Source: Epinephelus fuscoguttatus (Eukaryota > Chordata > Actinopteri > Perciformes > Serranidae). From it: 64,000 bases of DNA. Positions 10,101 through 22,943 of this stretch are shown one piece after another (the first letter of the stretch is position 1; the number at the start of each line of letters is the position of its first letter). A model generated the notes under the pieces. It was not told where the DNA came from. It worked only from the letters and a program-made list of their open reading frames with translations, and ran no database searches. The stretch spans positions 42,150,955-42,214,954 of the forward strand of contig NC_064764.1 of NCBI RefSeq assembly GCF_011397635.1, given 5' to 3'. A program made the translations under genes and the position numbers.

Positions 10101-12692
10101 CCTAATCACGAAGCCTTCAGCCGTACAGCTGTGTCTCACATGTGCAGACATACAGACTGACTGACTGACATAATGACATCCACAGTATGACATCATAACA
10201 GGAAGTCATCTCTCTCAGACGCTGTTCCACCTGTGCCACTACGCCGTGTCCTATGATGAGAGCATCTTCCCCAACCCCCACGCCTTCCTGCCGCAGCGCT
10301 GGCTCCGAGGATCCGAGGAGAAGTCCAGGCAGCACCCGTTTGGGTCGGTGCCGTTTGGTTTTGGGATCCGGGCGTGTCTGGGCAGACGGGTGGCTGAGCT
10401 GGAGATGTATCTCCTCCTGTCCAGGGTAAGAACAGATTTACTGTGTCTGTCGATGCTGTTGTCATTCATCTCTGCTGCTGTGACTTTCCCTGTTATCATG
10501 GGTTATCATTCAGGTTAATCTTTTTCATTCCCTTTGGGAGCTCCGCTGTCAGCACAGTGTTTAAATCACACTACAGACCAACCCAAACATTACACCCATA
10601 TATGACTGCTGAACATTCCAGAACCACAGGCATCAGTCTGCTGCCGTATCATCCTCCACTCTTCTGGGCACAGACATGACATGTTGGAGCCCGGCTGCAG
10701 AGATTTGTTCCTATTTGGCCACAGGAGCATCACAAGGCTCCAGCACTGGTATCAGGTGACAGGCTGGTGGCCAGTTCTTCCTTAAAGTGCTGGATGGCTT
10801 TAAGGTCAGGAGTCTGAGCGGGCCAGTCCAGTTCCTCATGACCAGAACAAAATGTTATCATCGTACGTTCCTGCAAACCACAGATCTGTTACACTCGTAC
10901 ATTTCATAGGTATCATATCAGCATTATTAAAGTGACCTAGTATATGAGCTGCGTCTGTCAGGAGCAGGAGCAGGTGGATGGTGGATGGCGCGGCACCAAA
11001 GCCACATGCTTGTAAAGTTGCAGACCACTGCAGTGATCAGCGGAGGTCCTTGTGCGCCCGCTAAAGTCTGTACGCCCCGTCCTTGTGAACATGATATCTC
11101 AGGGAATTTCCTCAAATTTGGCACTAACGTCCATTTGGACTCAACAATGAACTGATAAGATTTCAGTGCTCAAAGGTCAGTGTGACCTCACAAAACATGT
11201 TTTTGTCCATAACTCCAAAATTCATTCACTAATTCTGACCAAACTTGACACAAATGTCCAACAGGATAAAATATTGAAGGTCAAAAGGTCAAAGGTCAGC
11301 TTGACTGTGACATCATCATGTTTTAACGTCATATCTCAGGAACAGAAGGGGAGACATTTGGTCAGATACTGAATTGGTGACTCTAATCTTGAAACTATGC
11401 TGATTGTATAGATCTTCTGTGTGTGAAGCATCCATGTTTTCACTGACATGGATGGAGACTGTCAGAGACACTGGACTGGTGGGAGGAGTCATACAACCAC
11501 AGGGTGGACTGGTGGGCGGAGTCACACAACCACAGGGTGGACTGGTGGGTGGAGTCATACAACCACAGGGTGGACTGGTGGGCGGAGTCATACAACCACA
11601 GGGTGGACTGGTGGGTGGAGTCATACAACCACAGGGTGGACTGGTGGGCGGAGTCATACAACCACAGGGTGGACTGGTGGGCGGAGTCATACAACCACAG
11701 GGTGGTGATTCTAGTTAGCACCAAACATGTGTATTATTAGTGACCTGTTGTTGTATTTTCAGAATGTCATTGGGGTTTTTCTGTGATTTGTCGCCCTGTT
11801 TCTACTGAGGAAGGTGCCATGAAAAGCGTTTCCTGCAGGGACAGTGACTTTAAAAGCAGTTGTGTTTTCACCCAGACATCACTGTGTTTTTTGAACTATA
11901 ACCATGTGGTTTTTGTGCCTCAATCTAACCACGTTAACCACAGCTTCGGTGGAATGTTAGGACACGTAAAGTTCAAAGACTAAGCCACATAATAAAGCAC
12001 AAATGTTCCATATCTGTGGTTTGCAGAAACGTACAGTGCCAACATTTATTCTGGCGCCGGGCTTGGTGAAACATCTCTTCTTGGACGCAGCTTTGTGAAC
12101 AAAACGTCATATGTCAAAGGGCCGATGCTGCCTCTGTTGTGTGATGAAGAAATCTGTGTGTGACTTTAACACCAGGAAATGTTTGAGATCATTGTATCAG
12201 GACCAAACTAACATTTAAACATCACAACCTTGTGAACAGAGCAGGTTCAACACTGACCTTTGTTTTCATTTTTTAGTCACATTCAGAGAACAGTACTGAT
12301 CTGTAGTAACAATCCAACCAGAGGACAGAGTGCCGGCTGTTCCTCCTGTGTTGTGTTTGGCAGTGGGATCGATACAAACTACAAATCAGTCGCCTGTGTT
12401 CTCGGCCAAAAACCACCATTATAATTCAGTCAGCTGGCGAGCACTCACTAATCATTACCTGGAATGGGAGCTGTGTGTGCACTCACATAAATGAATATCC
12501 TGATTTCATGTATTTCTACTTAAACAAATGTTTTTTCATTTAAAGGTGATAAAACACTACGAGGTGAGGCCGGATCCTGCAGGAACCATCGTCGAGCCGA
12601 TCACCAGAACCCTGCTTTGTCCCGCTAAACCGATCAACCTGCAGTTCCTGGACAGACGAGCTGAGCAGGATCAGCTGAGAGTTTCTGTGTGA
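4198..12692 (+). CDS. cyp27a: CYP27-like mitochondrial cytochrome P450, last six coding exons
   Basis: Six exons join in frame: 4198-4395, 6897-7060, 8661-8827, 9055-9136, 10219-10425 and 12546-12692 (stop TGA). Every junction is GT-AG and the phases agree (1, 0, 2, 0, 0). They give the C-terminal 320 residues of a P450. Visible landmarks are the I-helix AGVDTTS, split by the 7060/8661 junction; the K-helix ExxR in IRETLR; PQRWLR before the heme region; and the heme-cysteine loop [12 protein letters not shown]. The [13 protein letters not shown] and C-terminal [13 protein letters not shown] parts resemble the CYP27A branch (mitochondrial sterol 26/27-hydroxylases, fed electrons by adrenodoxin) more than CYP27B or 27C. 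About 200 N-terminal residues, including the targeting peptide, are not in the window. They may lie upstream, or the copy may be truncated. No stop or frameshift interrupts the visible exons, so this part looks functional. Family is firm; subfamily is inferred. Confidence 0.9.
4880..5090. repeat. Dispersed repeat with ATTAGGTACACCTTG start
   Basis: This segment has the wording of a widespread fish repeat: TTTATTAGGTACACCTTGC, GGTTGGACCCC, GATTCAACAAGGTGCTG, and CATCCCAAAGGTGCTCTATT. It sits in a P450 intron. I recognise the family by wording only and assign no class. Confidence 0.55.
5427..5841. mobile_element. Short TIR element, family shared with 10848-12050
   Basis: The left end reads AATGTTGGCATTGTGCC then TATGCAAACCACCGATATGT. 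The right end, reverse-complemented, reads AATGTTGGCATCATACATTT then CTGCAAAC. The same terminal sequences bound the larger element at 10848-12050. There is no transposase, so this is a non-autonomous DNA element of about 415 bp inside the P450 intron. I could not assign a superfamily or see a clear target duplication. Confidence 0.6.
5915..6180. repeat. hAT-like fragment plus TTTA microsatellite
   Basis: CAGCACCGGCCCGTGCCATA followed by GGCGGCATAGCCGAATGC resembles the CAG-starting ends of fish hAT elements. A (TTTA)n run follows at about 6036-6066, then T-rich DNA to 6150. Both lie in the P450 intron. The far end of the element was not located. Confidence 0.4.
7075..7130 (+). repeat. (GT)n microsatellite beside a P450 splice donor
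   Basis: A pure GT run of about 55 bp starts some 15 bp after the splice donor at 7061. It lies inside the intron and does not alter the coding sequence. Confidence 0.95.
7270..8035 (+). repeat. Unclassified interspersed repeat with GGGGGCGCTATAG blocks
   Basis: Several GGGG(G)CGCTA blocks recur (about 7382, 7842 and 7972), alternating with phrases such as GTGAAATTTGGCACAGTGGT, CATATCTCATGCCCC and GGGCGTGGCTC. This wording is typical of a very common fish repeat. It has no coding capacity that I can support and no terminal repeats that I could pair. It fills much of the intron between P450 exons 6897-7060 and 8661-8827. Confidence 0.6.
9530..9569. repeat. Perfect 14-bp inverted repeat
   Basis: GTTAGCTGTTAGCA (9530-9543) is followed after 12 nt by its exact reverse complement (9556-9569). 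It lies in a P450 intron, about 390 bp after the donor at 9137. It could fold as a small hairpin, or be a transposon footprint. Confidence 0.85.
11085..11460 (+). repeat. Dispersed repeat carrying AGGTCA direct repeats, copy 2
   Basis: This is the second copy of the repeat at 2260-2500. Three AGGTCA half-sites lie in tandem at 11278-11283, 11286-11291 and 11293-11298, giving spacings of 2 and 1 bp. It lies in the last intron of the CYP27-like gene. Confidence 0.75.
11471..11703 (+). repeat. 33-bp minisatellite, about seven copies
   Basis: The unit GGTGGACTGGTGGGCGGAGT followed by CATACAACCACAG repeats head to tail about seven times with only C/T and C/A changes. The unit length is a multiple of three, which is why long open frames exist on both strands. 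None has other evidence of coding, and the array is intronic. Confidence 0.95.
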
Positions 12693-13330
12693 GCTGGTTT
12701 AGTATTCACACTGCGTCCCCCGCCTGTCACAGAGCACTTGTTTAGAGAACATTCACACGATGAGGACCGACCGGCTGGAATGCACCTTAAACTGTGGCTT
12801 CACAGACATGAGCTGAATGAAGATGTAATATGGTGTGCAGTGAGGATCACAAAGCTTTATGTTTCATGTAGATATAATTACGTTAACCCTGCAGCAGCTC
12901 CTCCAGGAGTTTATTTAGTTTCAGTTTCAGAGACGTGTTTGTTCAGTTGTCAGGGCCGTTGCCTCGCAGCAGAAAGTGTCCTGAGTCCAAACCTAATAAC
13001 AAGCTGGGTCCTTTCTGTCTGCAGTCTGCATGTTCTCCTCATGTTTCTGTCAGTTTCATCAAGTCTCCCCAAAACAACTAAACACATCTGTATTTTTAGT
13101 AATGATCAACAAAAGTGATGAAAAGACCAAAAATAAAAACTTGAAATACTTAAAGCCTCCCCCACTCTCTCTCTGTGGCATCAAATCCATGTCCATCAGT
13201 TTCAACTGTACTGGGGCGCAGCAAAGAGGGGGGGGGTTTAGGGGCCCCAGCCCCCGAAATTTTTCTTAAAAGCCCCTGAAGTCCGTAAAGATATTTAATG
13301 TAACTGAATAAATGCTCTGATGTTGTTCTT
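12693..13330 (+). other. Probable 3' UTR of the CYP27-like gene
   Basis: This stretch follows the TGA at 12690-12692. The first AATAAA is at 13307-13312, which would give a 3' UTR of about 630 nt if used. No other gene is visible. Confidence 0.4.
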
Positions 13331-13409
13331 TTGTACATGTTAAAAGAACACTTCACCCACAAACTGACCATTTGGATTTCAAATACTTGTCACATGTTTG
13401 TGTTTTGTG

Positions 13410-14380
13410 TCTTGCGACCGCGTCCCTCGGGCTGGTCCTGTGGGGGGTCCTGCAGGACTACAGAGTACTGGTTTTGCTGCTACGAGAACATCCGGTCCCT
13501 CTTTGACCAAAGTGAGAGCTATGTCCGCATACTTGGTGTAAAGTCAAACTTGTCTCGTGAGTGTTGGGCTCCACCATGTTGTCCCCTGTCACTGATACTG
13601 TTTGTGATTTTCATGGACAGGATCTGGAGGTGCAGCCGGGGAGAGGAAGGGGTCTGGTTTGGTGACCTCAGAATTGCACCTCTGCTTTTTGCAGATGATG
13701 TGGTTCTGTTGGCTTCATCACACCGTGACCTCCAGCATGACCTGGGGCGGTTTGAGTGTGAAGCGGTCAGGATGAGAGTCAGCACCTCCAAATCTGAGGT
13801 CATGGTTCTCTGCTGGAGAACGGAGGATTGTTCCCTCTGGGTTGGGAGAGAGTTTCTGCCTCAAGAGAAGGACTTCAAGTATCTCAGGGTCTTGTTCACA
13901 GTGAGGGTAGAATGGGGCGTGAGATGGATCGGCGGTTTGGTGCGGCGTCTGCAGTGATGCGGGCGCAGTGCAGGACCGTCGTGTTGAAGAGGGAGCTGAG
14001 CCAGAAGGCAAAGCTTTTGATCTACTGGTCCATCTCCGTCCCAACCCTCACCTATGGTCATGAGCTCTGGGTAGTGACTGAAAGAATGAGGTCACAGATA
14101 CAAGCGTCTGAAATGAGTTTCCTCTGTAGGGTGTCTGGGCTCAGCCTTAGAGATAGGGGGAGGAGTCAGACATCTGGAGGGAGCTCGGAGTAGAGCCGCT
14201 GCTCCTTCATGTTGAGGTGGTTCAACATCTGATCAGGATCCTCCTGGTCCAGCTGGTAGGAGGCCCCGGGGCAGACCCAGAACACACTGGAGGGATTATA
14301 GATCTCATCTGGTCTGGGAACACCTCGGGGTCCTCCAGGAGGAGCTGGAGAGTGTGGTGGACCACATGTTACCTTGAATT
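13410..14380 (+). mobile_element. RTE/Rex3-like LINE relic with reverse transcriptase
   Basis: Translation around 13580-13950 shows a degraded motif B (CCPLSLILFVIFMDRIWR), the catalytic box LLFADDVVLLASS and then a STSKSEVMVLC block. A second frame (13910-14193) continues with ASAVMRAQCRTVVLKRELSQ, SVPTLTYGHELWVVTERM and a SLRDRGRS block. The two parts are in different frames, and further stops mark it as dead. The 3' tail at 14245-14360 matches the antisense fragment at 2785-2990. The block order fits the RTE/Rex3 group of fish LINEs. The clade is an inference. Confidence 0.8.
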
Positions 14381-14439
14381 TGTGTATAAACCTTTTCTTA
14401 CAGTCCAACAAAAAGCATTTCTCATGAACTGAAGTCACT

Positions 14440-16361
<1,922 letters not shown>

Positions 16362-16575
16362 GGGGTCCGTTTCACAAAGCAGGTTCAACAAACTCTGAGT
16401 CTAATCCTGAACTCTGAGCTGATCTACTCTGAGATAGGAAACTCTGAGTTTCCGGTTCCAGAACAGCTGATTTGAATCAGTTTAATCAACTCAGAGTAGT
16501 TTCACCTGGAGTTAAGCGCATGCACCACAACTATAAAAAGCCAGCATCAATGGAGCCCCGATTCGACGAGTCACC

Positions 16576-16767
16576 ATGGCAACGCGGAAGAGGGCTGCTT
16601 TTTCCACCCCACTAGAATTAGAAATCTTAATGCGCTCATACTGTGAGTTTGCACACGTTTTCAAAAAGAAGTGCAACACCGCTGCAGCTGCAAAAGAGAG
16701 GGAGACGGCGTGGGAGAACATTGCTGCTCGGGTCTTGAATGGTAGCCTATTAATTTATTTCATTTAG
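16576..16767 (+). pseudogene. Harbinger Myb/SANT-like protein, N-terminal fragment
   Basis: The 63-residue frame begins MATRKRAAFSTPLELEIL and includes KKKCNTAAAAKERETAWENI, the trihelix/SANT pattern found in Harbinger accessory proteins. A stop follows soon after. Host genes of this type are longer, so this is the truncated accessory ORF of the surrounding transposon. Confidence 0.65.
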
Positions 16768-17019
16768 GTGCAATCCCGCGGGGGAGAAGCACACTTGGCA
16801 GCAGTTCAGGATGAAATATAAAAACACTGTTCAAACAGGTAAGACCTCGGCATAATCTCATGGGGGTGCCTCATTTTGATCATGTTTTACATTATAAAGT
16901 AAATATTACGTGGCTGTTTGACTGTGCAGTTGTTTTATCCCCAACATAATGCTGTTTTCACACACATAAATGTCTTCTCATCTATATCATGTTCTGTTAA
17001 ATAATTAAGCCTGTTTAAA

Positions 17020-17442
17020 CTAACACAGACTTCTACTCAGCCAACAGAAAGAAGGCAGATGCCTGTAAAACGAGCACACTTTTCTGACCGCCCTGCATAC
17101 AGTTGTCTTACTCAAGTGCTCAGCATCTCCGACATTGTCCAAAAAACTTCCATTTGCAAAGAAACGCAGCGCAACACACAATATCTGCTGGGATGTGAGA
17201 GCATGACTACGATTGGTAATGTTGCAAATGTAAGGACGGATTAGGTTGTGTATGTAGATGATGGACTGTGACGTGAAACGGTACAGCTCAAAAAGATAAT
17301 TGTGTGGAAATGCTAGAACATCTATGCGCGGTCTGATAACCATCTCCCGACGAATATTTAATTCTCTGCGCAGTAATGCTGCTCCTTCATCCACGGGATC
17401 GTGATCAAAAGGACATGCCATGTTAGTGAGAAAAGTCGCCAC
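17020..17442 (-). pseudogene. PIF-Harbinger transposase N-terminal fragment
   Basis: A 140-residue frame on the minus strand resembles the first third of HARBI1-like transposases: an FELYRFTSQSIIYIHNLIRP helix block, a SHALTSQQILCVALRFFANG block and GDAEHLSKTTVCRAVRKV. The DDE nuclease domain is absent, so it cannot be active. It runs opposite to the Myb-like ORF, the usual layout in these elements. Confidence 0.8.
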
Positions 17443-18430
17443 ATACTGTGCCTGATGGACTTCTAATATACTGACTCTGATTTCTTTAATGATCTTTTTG
17501 AAATGACAGACGGCAGAACTAGGCTACGTCAAAACTCGCCTGCTGACTGAATGAATGAGGAAATCAAATGGAGTGTGTGGCTCTGAAAGAGGGCGGAGAC
17601 AGAGAGAAACTCGAGGTTCATTGAGAAAAACCTGGTCCCAACCAGGTTAAGTTCATGGAGTCTGTTACTATGGTAACTGACCGAGAGCTTAAGTTACCTC
17701 TCTCTCTGAAACAGGCTAGAGGTACCCCTCTTTCTCTGGTTTGAGTTACCTCCCTTTTTGAAACGGAAAACTCAGAGTTTCCCTCATTTCAGGGTTAACA
17801 GACTCTGAGTTTCCACTAAACCTGCTTTGTGAAACGGACCCCTTATGATGACAGGGACCATGTTTAACCACAGCACAGCTACATCACAACATCAGTGTAC
17901 AACATGAGTTAGTGCGGTCAAAATCATGTGTTAATATAGATGAATCACAGGAAAAATAACGGAAAAACACTTTGAGCCGGCGTGTCATTGAAGGCCACAG
18001 TGTCTTTGTCACATGATGGAGGCGAGATGGTACGAGATAATTATCGTACACCTGGCAACGCTGGTCTGACTGCAAATGGACTGCAGAGCAGTTTGGGTGG
18101 TGGTGGACAGGGGGACAACTGTGTCCAACATCCAGCAGCTTCACTACGACACATCTGACAAAAATTAATTTGAACTGAAATGTTTTAAAAACTTTTACAG
18201 CAACAATTATTATGATTAATTTAGGTGAATTAATCAAAGAGCATGTAATGAATTGAATTATTTTAATCACTTCACAGCCATAGTTACAATATTAAACACT
18301 TTCACCTGTGAGTAACGTGTGTGAGGTCCATTTAAGCAAAGATTAAATGCACACATTATGCTGATGCACTGACGTGTTTTAAATGTTAACGTCTTAGTGA
18401 AAATGAATCTGTTTGAGAAGCACTGGCTCT

Positions 18431-19884
18431 GAGGGGTATTCCAGAAAGTGGGTTATGTGAAAACTCAGAGTAAGTTAACCCTGAGATGAGGGAAACTCTG
18501 GGTTATCCGTTCCAGACAGAGAGGTAACTGAAACTCTGAGTCAGTCACCATGGTAACAGACTCTGTGAACATAACCTGCTCGCTGACAGGTTTTCTTCAA
18601 TAAACCCTGAGTTTCTCTCTGTCTCCTCCCTCTTACACGCTGTTTCATTTCCTCATTCATTCAGTCCGTGTCAAAGCTTGTATCGAAGCGCATTCATTAG
18701 CGGAGATTTACCGTCTGTCACAGTCTAAATCCTGCTGGATATTAGTTTGTTACTCAGGACTGTCTGAAGTTACTGAATTTATGCACATCAGTCATTTCTT
18801 TGGACATCAGCTTTTGTCTTTACATTCAAATATTACACAGCGAGAATTCACCCTCAGCTCAGAATCAAACCTCTGTCCTTTTTATATTTATTATTTTTAT
18901 AACACTGTGCACAAGGATCAGACTGTCAGTCTGTCAGAGCAGCTCCCACATGTTTATTGCACATAATGTGTAGGTCTAATTATTTAAATGTTAAAATGGG
19001 TATGAAGCTTTAGACACGTAGTATCAGTGACTAATGATCTCTATCACTGATGTCACTGGTCGCACTGATGGAACATAACTCCTATAGCCTAATATTGGGG
19101 ATTATATGTTCATATTTCTGAGTGAGCAATGGTGCAGCATTTCACTGTCTTTACATTTACTACATTTGTAGCTGAAATAAAGTCACTGAATGCTGTTGAG
19201 TCAAGATACAAATAGATGTGCAACATTTTCAAATCTACTGTATTTTAACCTCAACGTCTTTTCAGGTGCAAATCACCAAACATATTATTACTGGGTCAGA
19301 CTGTGAGTTTACAGTCATGTCTTTATGTCTTTGATCTATAGCCTAGCCTATATGTTTGAAATCTTCTGCCTCCTGTGTTTTTCCCCATCAGATTAAACCT
19401 GAACAAATATATTATGATATATTATTAATATAATGTAATGTATCTACAGCCTGATACACAGTCAGATTCCACCACTTTATCTTCATTAAGGAAATGTAAG
19501 TCTGATAAATGATGAATAAACTTTTTTATTAACTTTATGGTTAACTTATTGACACTTTCCTCGCTCTGACTCAGGCTCTTCTTTTAAAGATAAACGTGCA
19601 CCGTCTGCTACACATGCATTAATATCTCTACATCCACTGGATTAAAATGGAGGCGCTGTCTTTTATTGACCTGTTGCCATGGTGAATCGTGGAGTCGGAG
19701 CTCCATTGATGATGGCTTTTTATTGTCGGCTTAACTCAGAGTGAACATACTCAGAGTTGACTGAACTAACTCAGATCAGCTGTTCTGGAACCGGTAACTC
19801 AGAGTTTCCCATCTCAGGGTAAATCAGCTCAGAGTTCAGGGATAGACTCAGAGTTTGTTGAACCTCCTACCTGGAATACCCCTC
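18431..19884 (-). mobile_element. Second Harbinger-family element, inverted and internally deleted
   Basis: The termini GAGGGGTATTCCAG (left) and CTGGAATACCCCTC (right) are inverted repeats. Read on the minus strand, the first 100-plus bp inside the terminus follow the left end of the 16362 element nearly word for word (AACAAACTCTGAGTCTA, CCTGAACTCTGAGCTGAT, CGGTTCCAGAACAGCTGA). The ATG region of the Myb-like ORF is still recognisable, but the ORF is gone. It is a degraded sister of the element at 16362-17842 with different outer ends. Confidence 0.8.
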
Positions 19885-20180
19885 AGGTGTTAGAGCAGGT
19901 CGTCCACTAATCAGAAGATCAGTAGTTTGATCCCCAGCTCCTCCAGTCTGCACATCAAGATATCCTTGGGAAAGATACTGACCCCCAAATTGCTCCTGAT
20001 GACTGTGCTGTCAGTTTGTGAATGTGTATGAATGTTTAATGTAACTGAGCAGCAGGTGGCACCTTGTGTGGTCGTGTTGGCAACCAGCATGTGAATGGGT
20101 GAAGTCGACATGTAGCGTTTAGGTGCTTTGAGTGGTTGGATGACAAGAGAAGCACTATACAAGTGTAAATACACTTACAA
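19885..20180 (+). mobile_element. tRNA-like SINE (single copy)
   Basis: The sequence starts AGGTGTTAGAGCAGG, contains a B-box-like AGTTTGATCCCCAG, then TCCTTGGGAAAGATACTGA and ACCCCAAATTGCTCCTGATG. It ends GCTTTGAGTGGTTGG and AAGCACTATACAAG. This matches the layout of a common fish SINE with a tRNA-like head. It directly abuts the Harbinger terminus. Confidence 0.65.
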
Positions 20181-22680
20181 AGCATCCAGCAGGAGACTTG
20201 AATCGTGCTGCTTGGGTTGTGTGAGAGTTTGCTGTTGTTGAATGGGTCCTTCTTTACTTCAGTTCATGAAGAATGTTTGCCTTCTTTGGACTCAAAGTTT
20301 CTTCACAAATTCAAGGTAACATGCAGGGAGCAGTTCATGTACAAATGGCCTTTTTGGGATGAAGTATCCCTTTAAAAAGCTTCAGACTCCTCCTGTTGAG
20401 GAAACCAACATTAAAAAATAAAGGCAGTAAGTTGCAGGTATTACACACTATGGGACGAACAAAACTCCACCACTGACCAAAATAACCACATAAGACATCT
20501 TTAAACCAATCAGATCCATGAGATTTATTAAGAAACCAACATGCAAACAAGACAATAAAATCCCTACGGAGAGGCAGCAGTCTTCTCACCACAGGCCTCC
20601 CTCCTCTGCTGCTGAACCTCCTCCATGCCAGGTGAGATGCACCTCGTTAGGTGACGCAGCTCACCTGGGCAGATCTGCACCAGAGGGAAAGCGACAGCAG
20701 CACAGAACACACACAGCTGTAACAACGGGCCTTTGAATCACAGACGTTAACTGTTCACTTGCTTTGACAGTTTCCAGTTAGCTCTCTCACTAACACAGAC
20801 TGATATGACGCTGTGTGAGGGGAGGAGCTCGTTGAAAGCTGGTTGAAAGCTCATTATTTACCTGCCATCATTTGTATGTAATACAGTCAGCACACATGTT
20901 TATATATATGTGGCTTAAAATACCTGAAAATGAAACGTAGTATTTTGTCTATCTTGTTTTGTTTTTTTCCGTGGCTTGTGCAACGTCAGACTGACACATC
21001 CACTCATTTAAACTCTGACAGCTTAAATTCTATTTAAGTCTAAGCGTAATGAGCATCATAAATGTCTTTTACTTTTTCAGAAAGGGATTTTTTTTAGTCT
21101 TTATTGTGTATTTAAGGGTTAATTTTGATCATTAAAAACCGAAGTTTAGAAGATATATGTTCTCTCAGTCATGAGGATGGGCCACGCCTGAGCTGGACTT
21201 TTAATGTGCAGATACAAGATGAATTATTCTTTAGGCTGAGTGTCTTGTACATAAAGAAATGTATTGTCGTAAAATGTTCAACAGTTAAAATTTGTATTTT
21301 GTACAGAGACATATTTCACGCAACGTCTCAGTGGGTCGACCCACAGCATGGTGTTTTTTAAAGCAGCACATTGTGTATGAAGAGGGTTATGCACGCTCTG
21401 GAGGACAGATATGTGTTGCAACTTTTTCTCTGTAAGGCTGGACTCCACAAGTCTCCAAACCAGCTAATGGAACTGAAAGTTGTACTAACCTGTTTCGGTG
21501 TTACTGTTGTGTGTTGTCACATGTCTGTCCTCCAGAGCGTGCTGCCAAAGTGCCTTGAGAAATAGCTTAGTTTACCGTTTGCTCGTCCCTTGGATACTTT
21601 TCGTGCCTATGAGAACATATGTTAAGATGTGGACATACACTTTAGGTGTCAACCTTAAATTCGGCGATGTGCTTTCCATTAATATAAATCTGACGGCTCG
21701 CACTTATCACACTGTTGGATTGACTTCGTTTACTTCTGTTGGTGGTAAAGACGATCAAAACAGACTAGCTGACAGCAAATAACCAATCAGAGGAGAGCCC
21801 TTCTAGCCAATCAGAGGCGGAAAAGGCGGTACCTTCCCCTACCGTCCTACGAAAAAAAATATTGTGTCCTACAGAGGAGGAAACATCCTGGTTTGAATCT
21901 CGACCACATGTCCTCCTGTGTCTCCTGATTTTGTCTAATAAAGGCAGAAATGATTGAGTGTGTATTGTTGTTAGTGTTGCTATTGACATAAAGTGTGAGC
22001 CTGAAGATGTGTCTCAGTTTCATTTAAACAACAAACTGAGCTTTGACGGCCTGTACTGTAACCCCACCGCCAACATGGAGCACTCTGTTCACAACATTAG
22101 TGTGACACCACACACACTATCTGCCCGTTCAGTGTAACAGACAGAACTCTAATAGAACTGTGACAGAACTCTTCGCTTGGATAAAACCTAGAGAGAACAT
22201 TAAACTCTTAAAGAACTCTGATGGATCTTTCACATAACGAAGACAGAACTCTGACAAAACTTTATTTTGACCAAAATCTCACAGAACTTTTAACAGAACA
22301 CTGATGACACTTTGATAAAACTGTGATGGGACAGAACCCTGATGGATCAGCTCAGTGTATTATCACCTCTGATGTCAGGCTGTTCTGCAGGTGGAACTCA
22401 GTCACCAGAATAAATGTTGACACTGAACATTTCTTCTAACCACAGATTCGTTACATTTGTACATTATTATATGTTGTGACTTTATGTTTCAACAGTTCTG
22501 TGGTTAACGTGTTCAGAGACAAAAAAGATTATGTTTGGGGAAAGAGAGAGAGACGTATACGCCAACGTGGATCAAAATCTTGTGTCAGGTGCTCGTAGAG
22601 AACAGGAAACAACAGAATTGACAGGAAGGCGATTCAGGCACACACAATATAAGAAAAACAAGGAGGAAATATTAAAAACA
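20181..22680. other. Intergenic DNA without a supported gene
   Basis: I see no exon with family resemblance. An imperfect 25-bp inverted repeat is at 21391-21542. The open frames are short and unsupported. Confidence 0.5.
21391..21542. repeat. 25-bp inverted repeat, 102-nt spacer
   Basis: The arm GCACGCTCTGGAGGACAGAT plus ATGTG (21391-21415) returns as its reverse complement at 21518-21542 with one mismatch. It could be a hairpin or the footprint of a small insertion. Confidence 0.8.
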
Positions 22681-22850
22681 TTTTACTGTGATGGCTAAAT
22701 CAATAAAAGAGCCGACATGTTTCAATCAACCACTGCAGCTCTTTGTCAGCGCTTTAAAAATTTACCACAAAGGTATGGTCACACCTGTGTAGTGGCAAGA
22801 AGGCCATCACATGACCCATATGATGACATCACAGGTGAAACAAGTTAATA
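22680..22850 (-). repeat. Candidate Penelope-type terminal fragment
   Basis: Read on the minus strand, the segment contains GCGCTGACAAAGAGCTGCAG then TTGATTGAAACATGTCGGCT, followed by CTTTTATTGA. The CTGA...GAAAC layout parallels the 3' part of the Penelope element at 57915-57950 and the segment at 40590-40860. No coding part remains. Confidence 0.35.
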
Positions 22851-22943
22851 AAAAACACAGAGTGACATGAGATAAGCGCACACATGTGAGCGCAGTGCCC
22901 AGAGAGGCAGTCAGAGCTACAGGCTACAATGAGGCTAAAAACA

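Larger units (their letters stand above)
10848..12050. mobile_element. TIR element in the last P450 intron, with internal repeats
   Basis: The left end has ACGTTCCTGCAAACCACAGA. The right end, reverse-complemented, has ACGTTTCTGCAAACCACAGA. These are the same termini as the shorter element at 5427-5841. The interior contains the AGGTCA-bearing dispersed repeat (11085-11460) and a 33-bp minisatellite (11471-11703), so this copy seems to have been enlarged by later insertion or expansion. No transposase is present. Confidence 0.6.
16362..17842 (+). mobile_element. PIF-Harbinger element with Myb-like and transposase remnants
   Basis: The termini are inverted repeats starting GGGGTCCGTTTCACAAAGC. 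Inside are many ACTCTGAG/CTCAGAGT subterminal motifs. At 16576 (+) an ORF begins MATRKRAAFSTPLELEIL and continues in the style of the SANT/Myb-like DNA-binding protein that Harbinger elements carry. On the minus strand (17442-17020) lies the N-terminal part of a Harbinger transposase, with RRSHALT-like and ALRFFANGSFLDNVGDAEHL blocks. The catalytic DDE part is missing, so the copy is internally deleted and non-autonomous. Confidence 0.85.

Noticed and set aside
11316..11740. Open frames over the 33-bp minisatellite
   Set aside because: The unit is a multiple of three with no stops. It is located in a P450 intron inside a TIR element.
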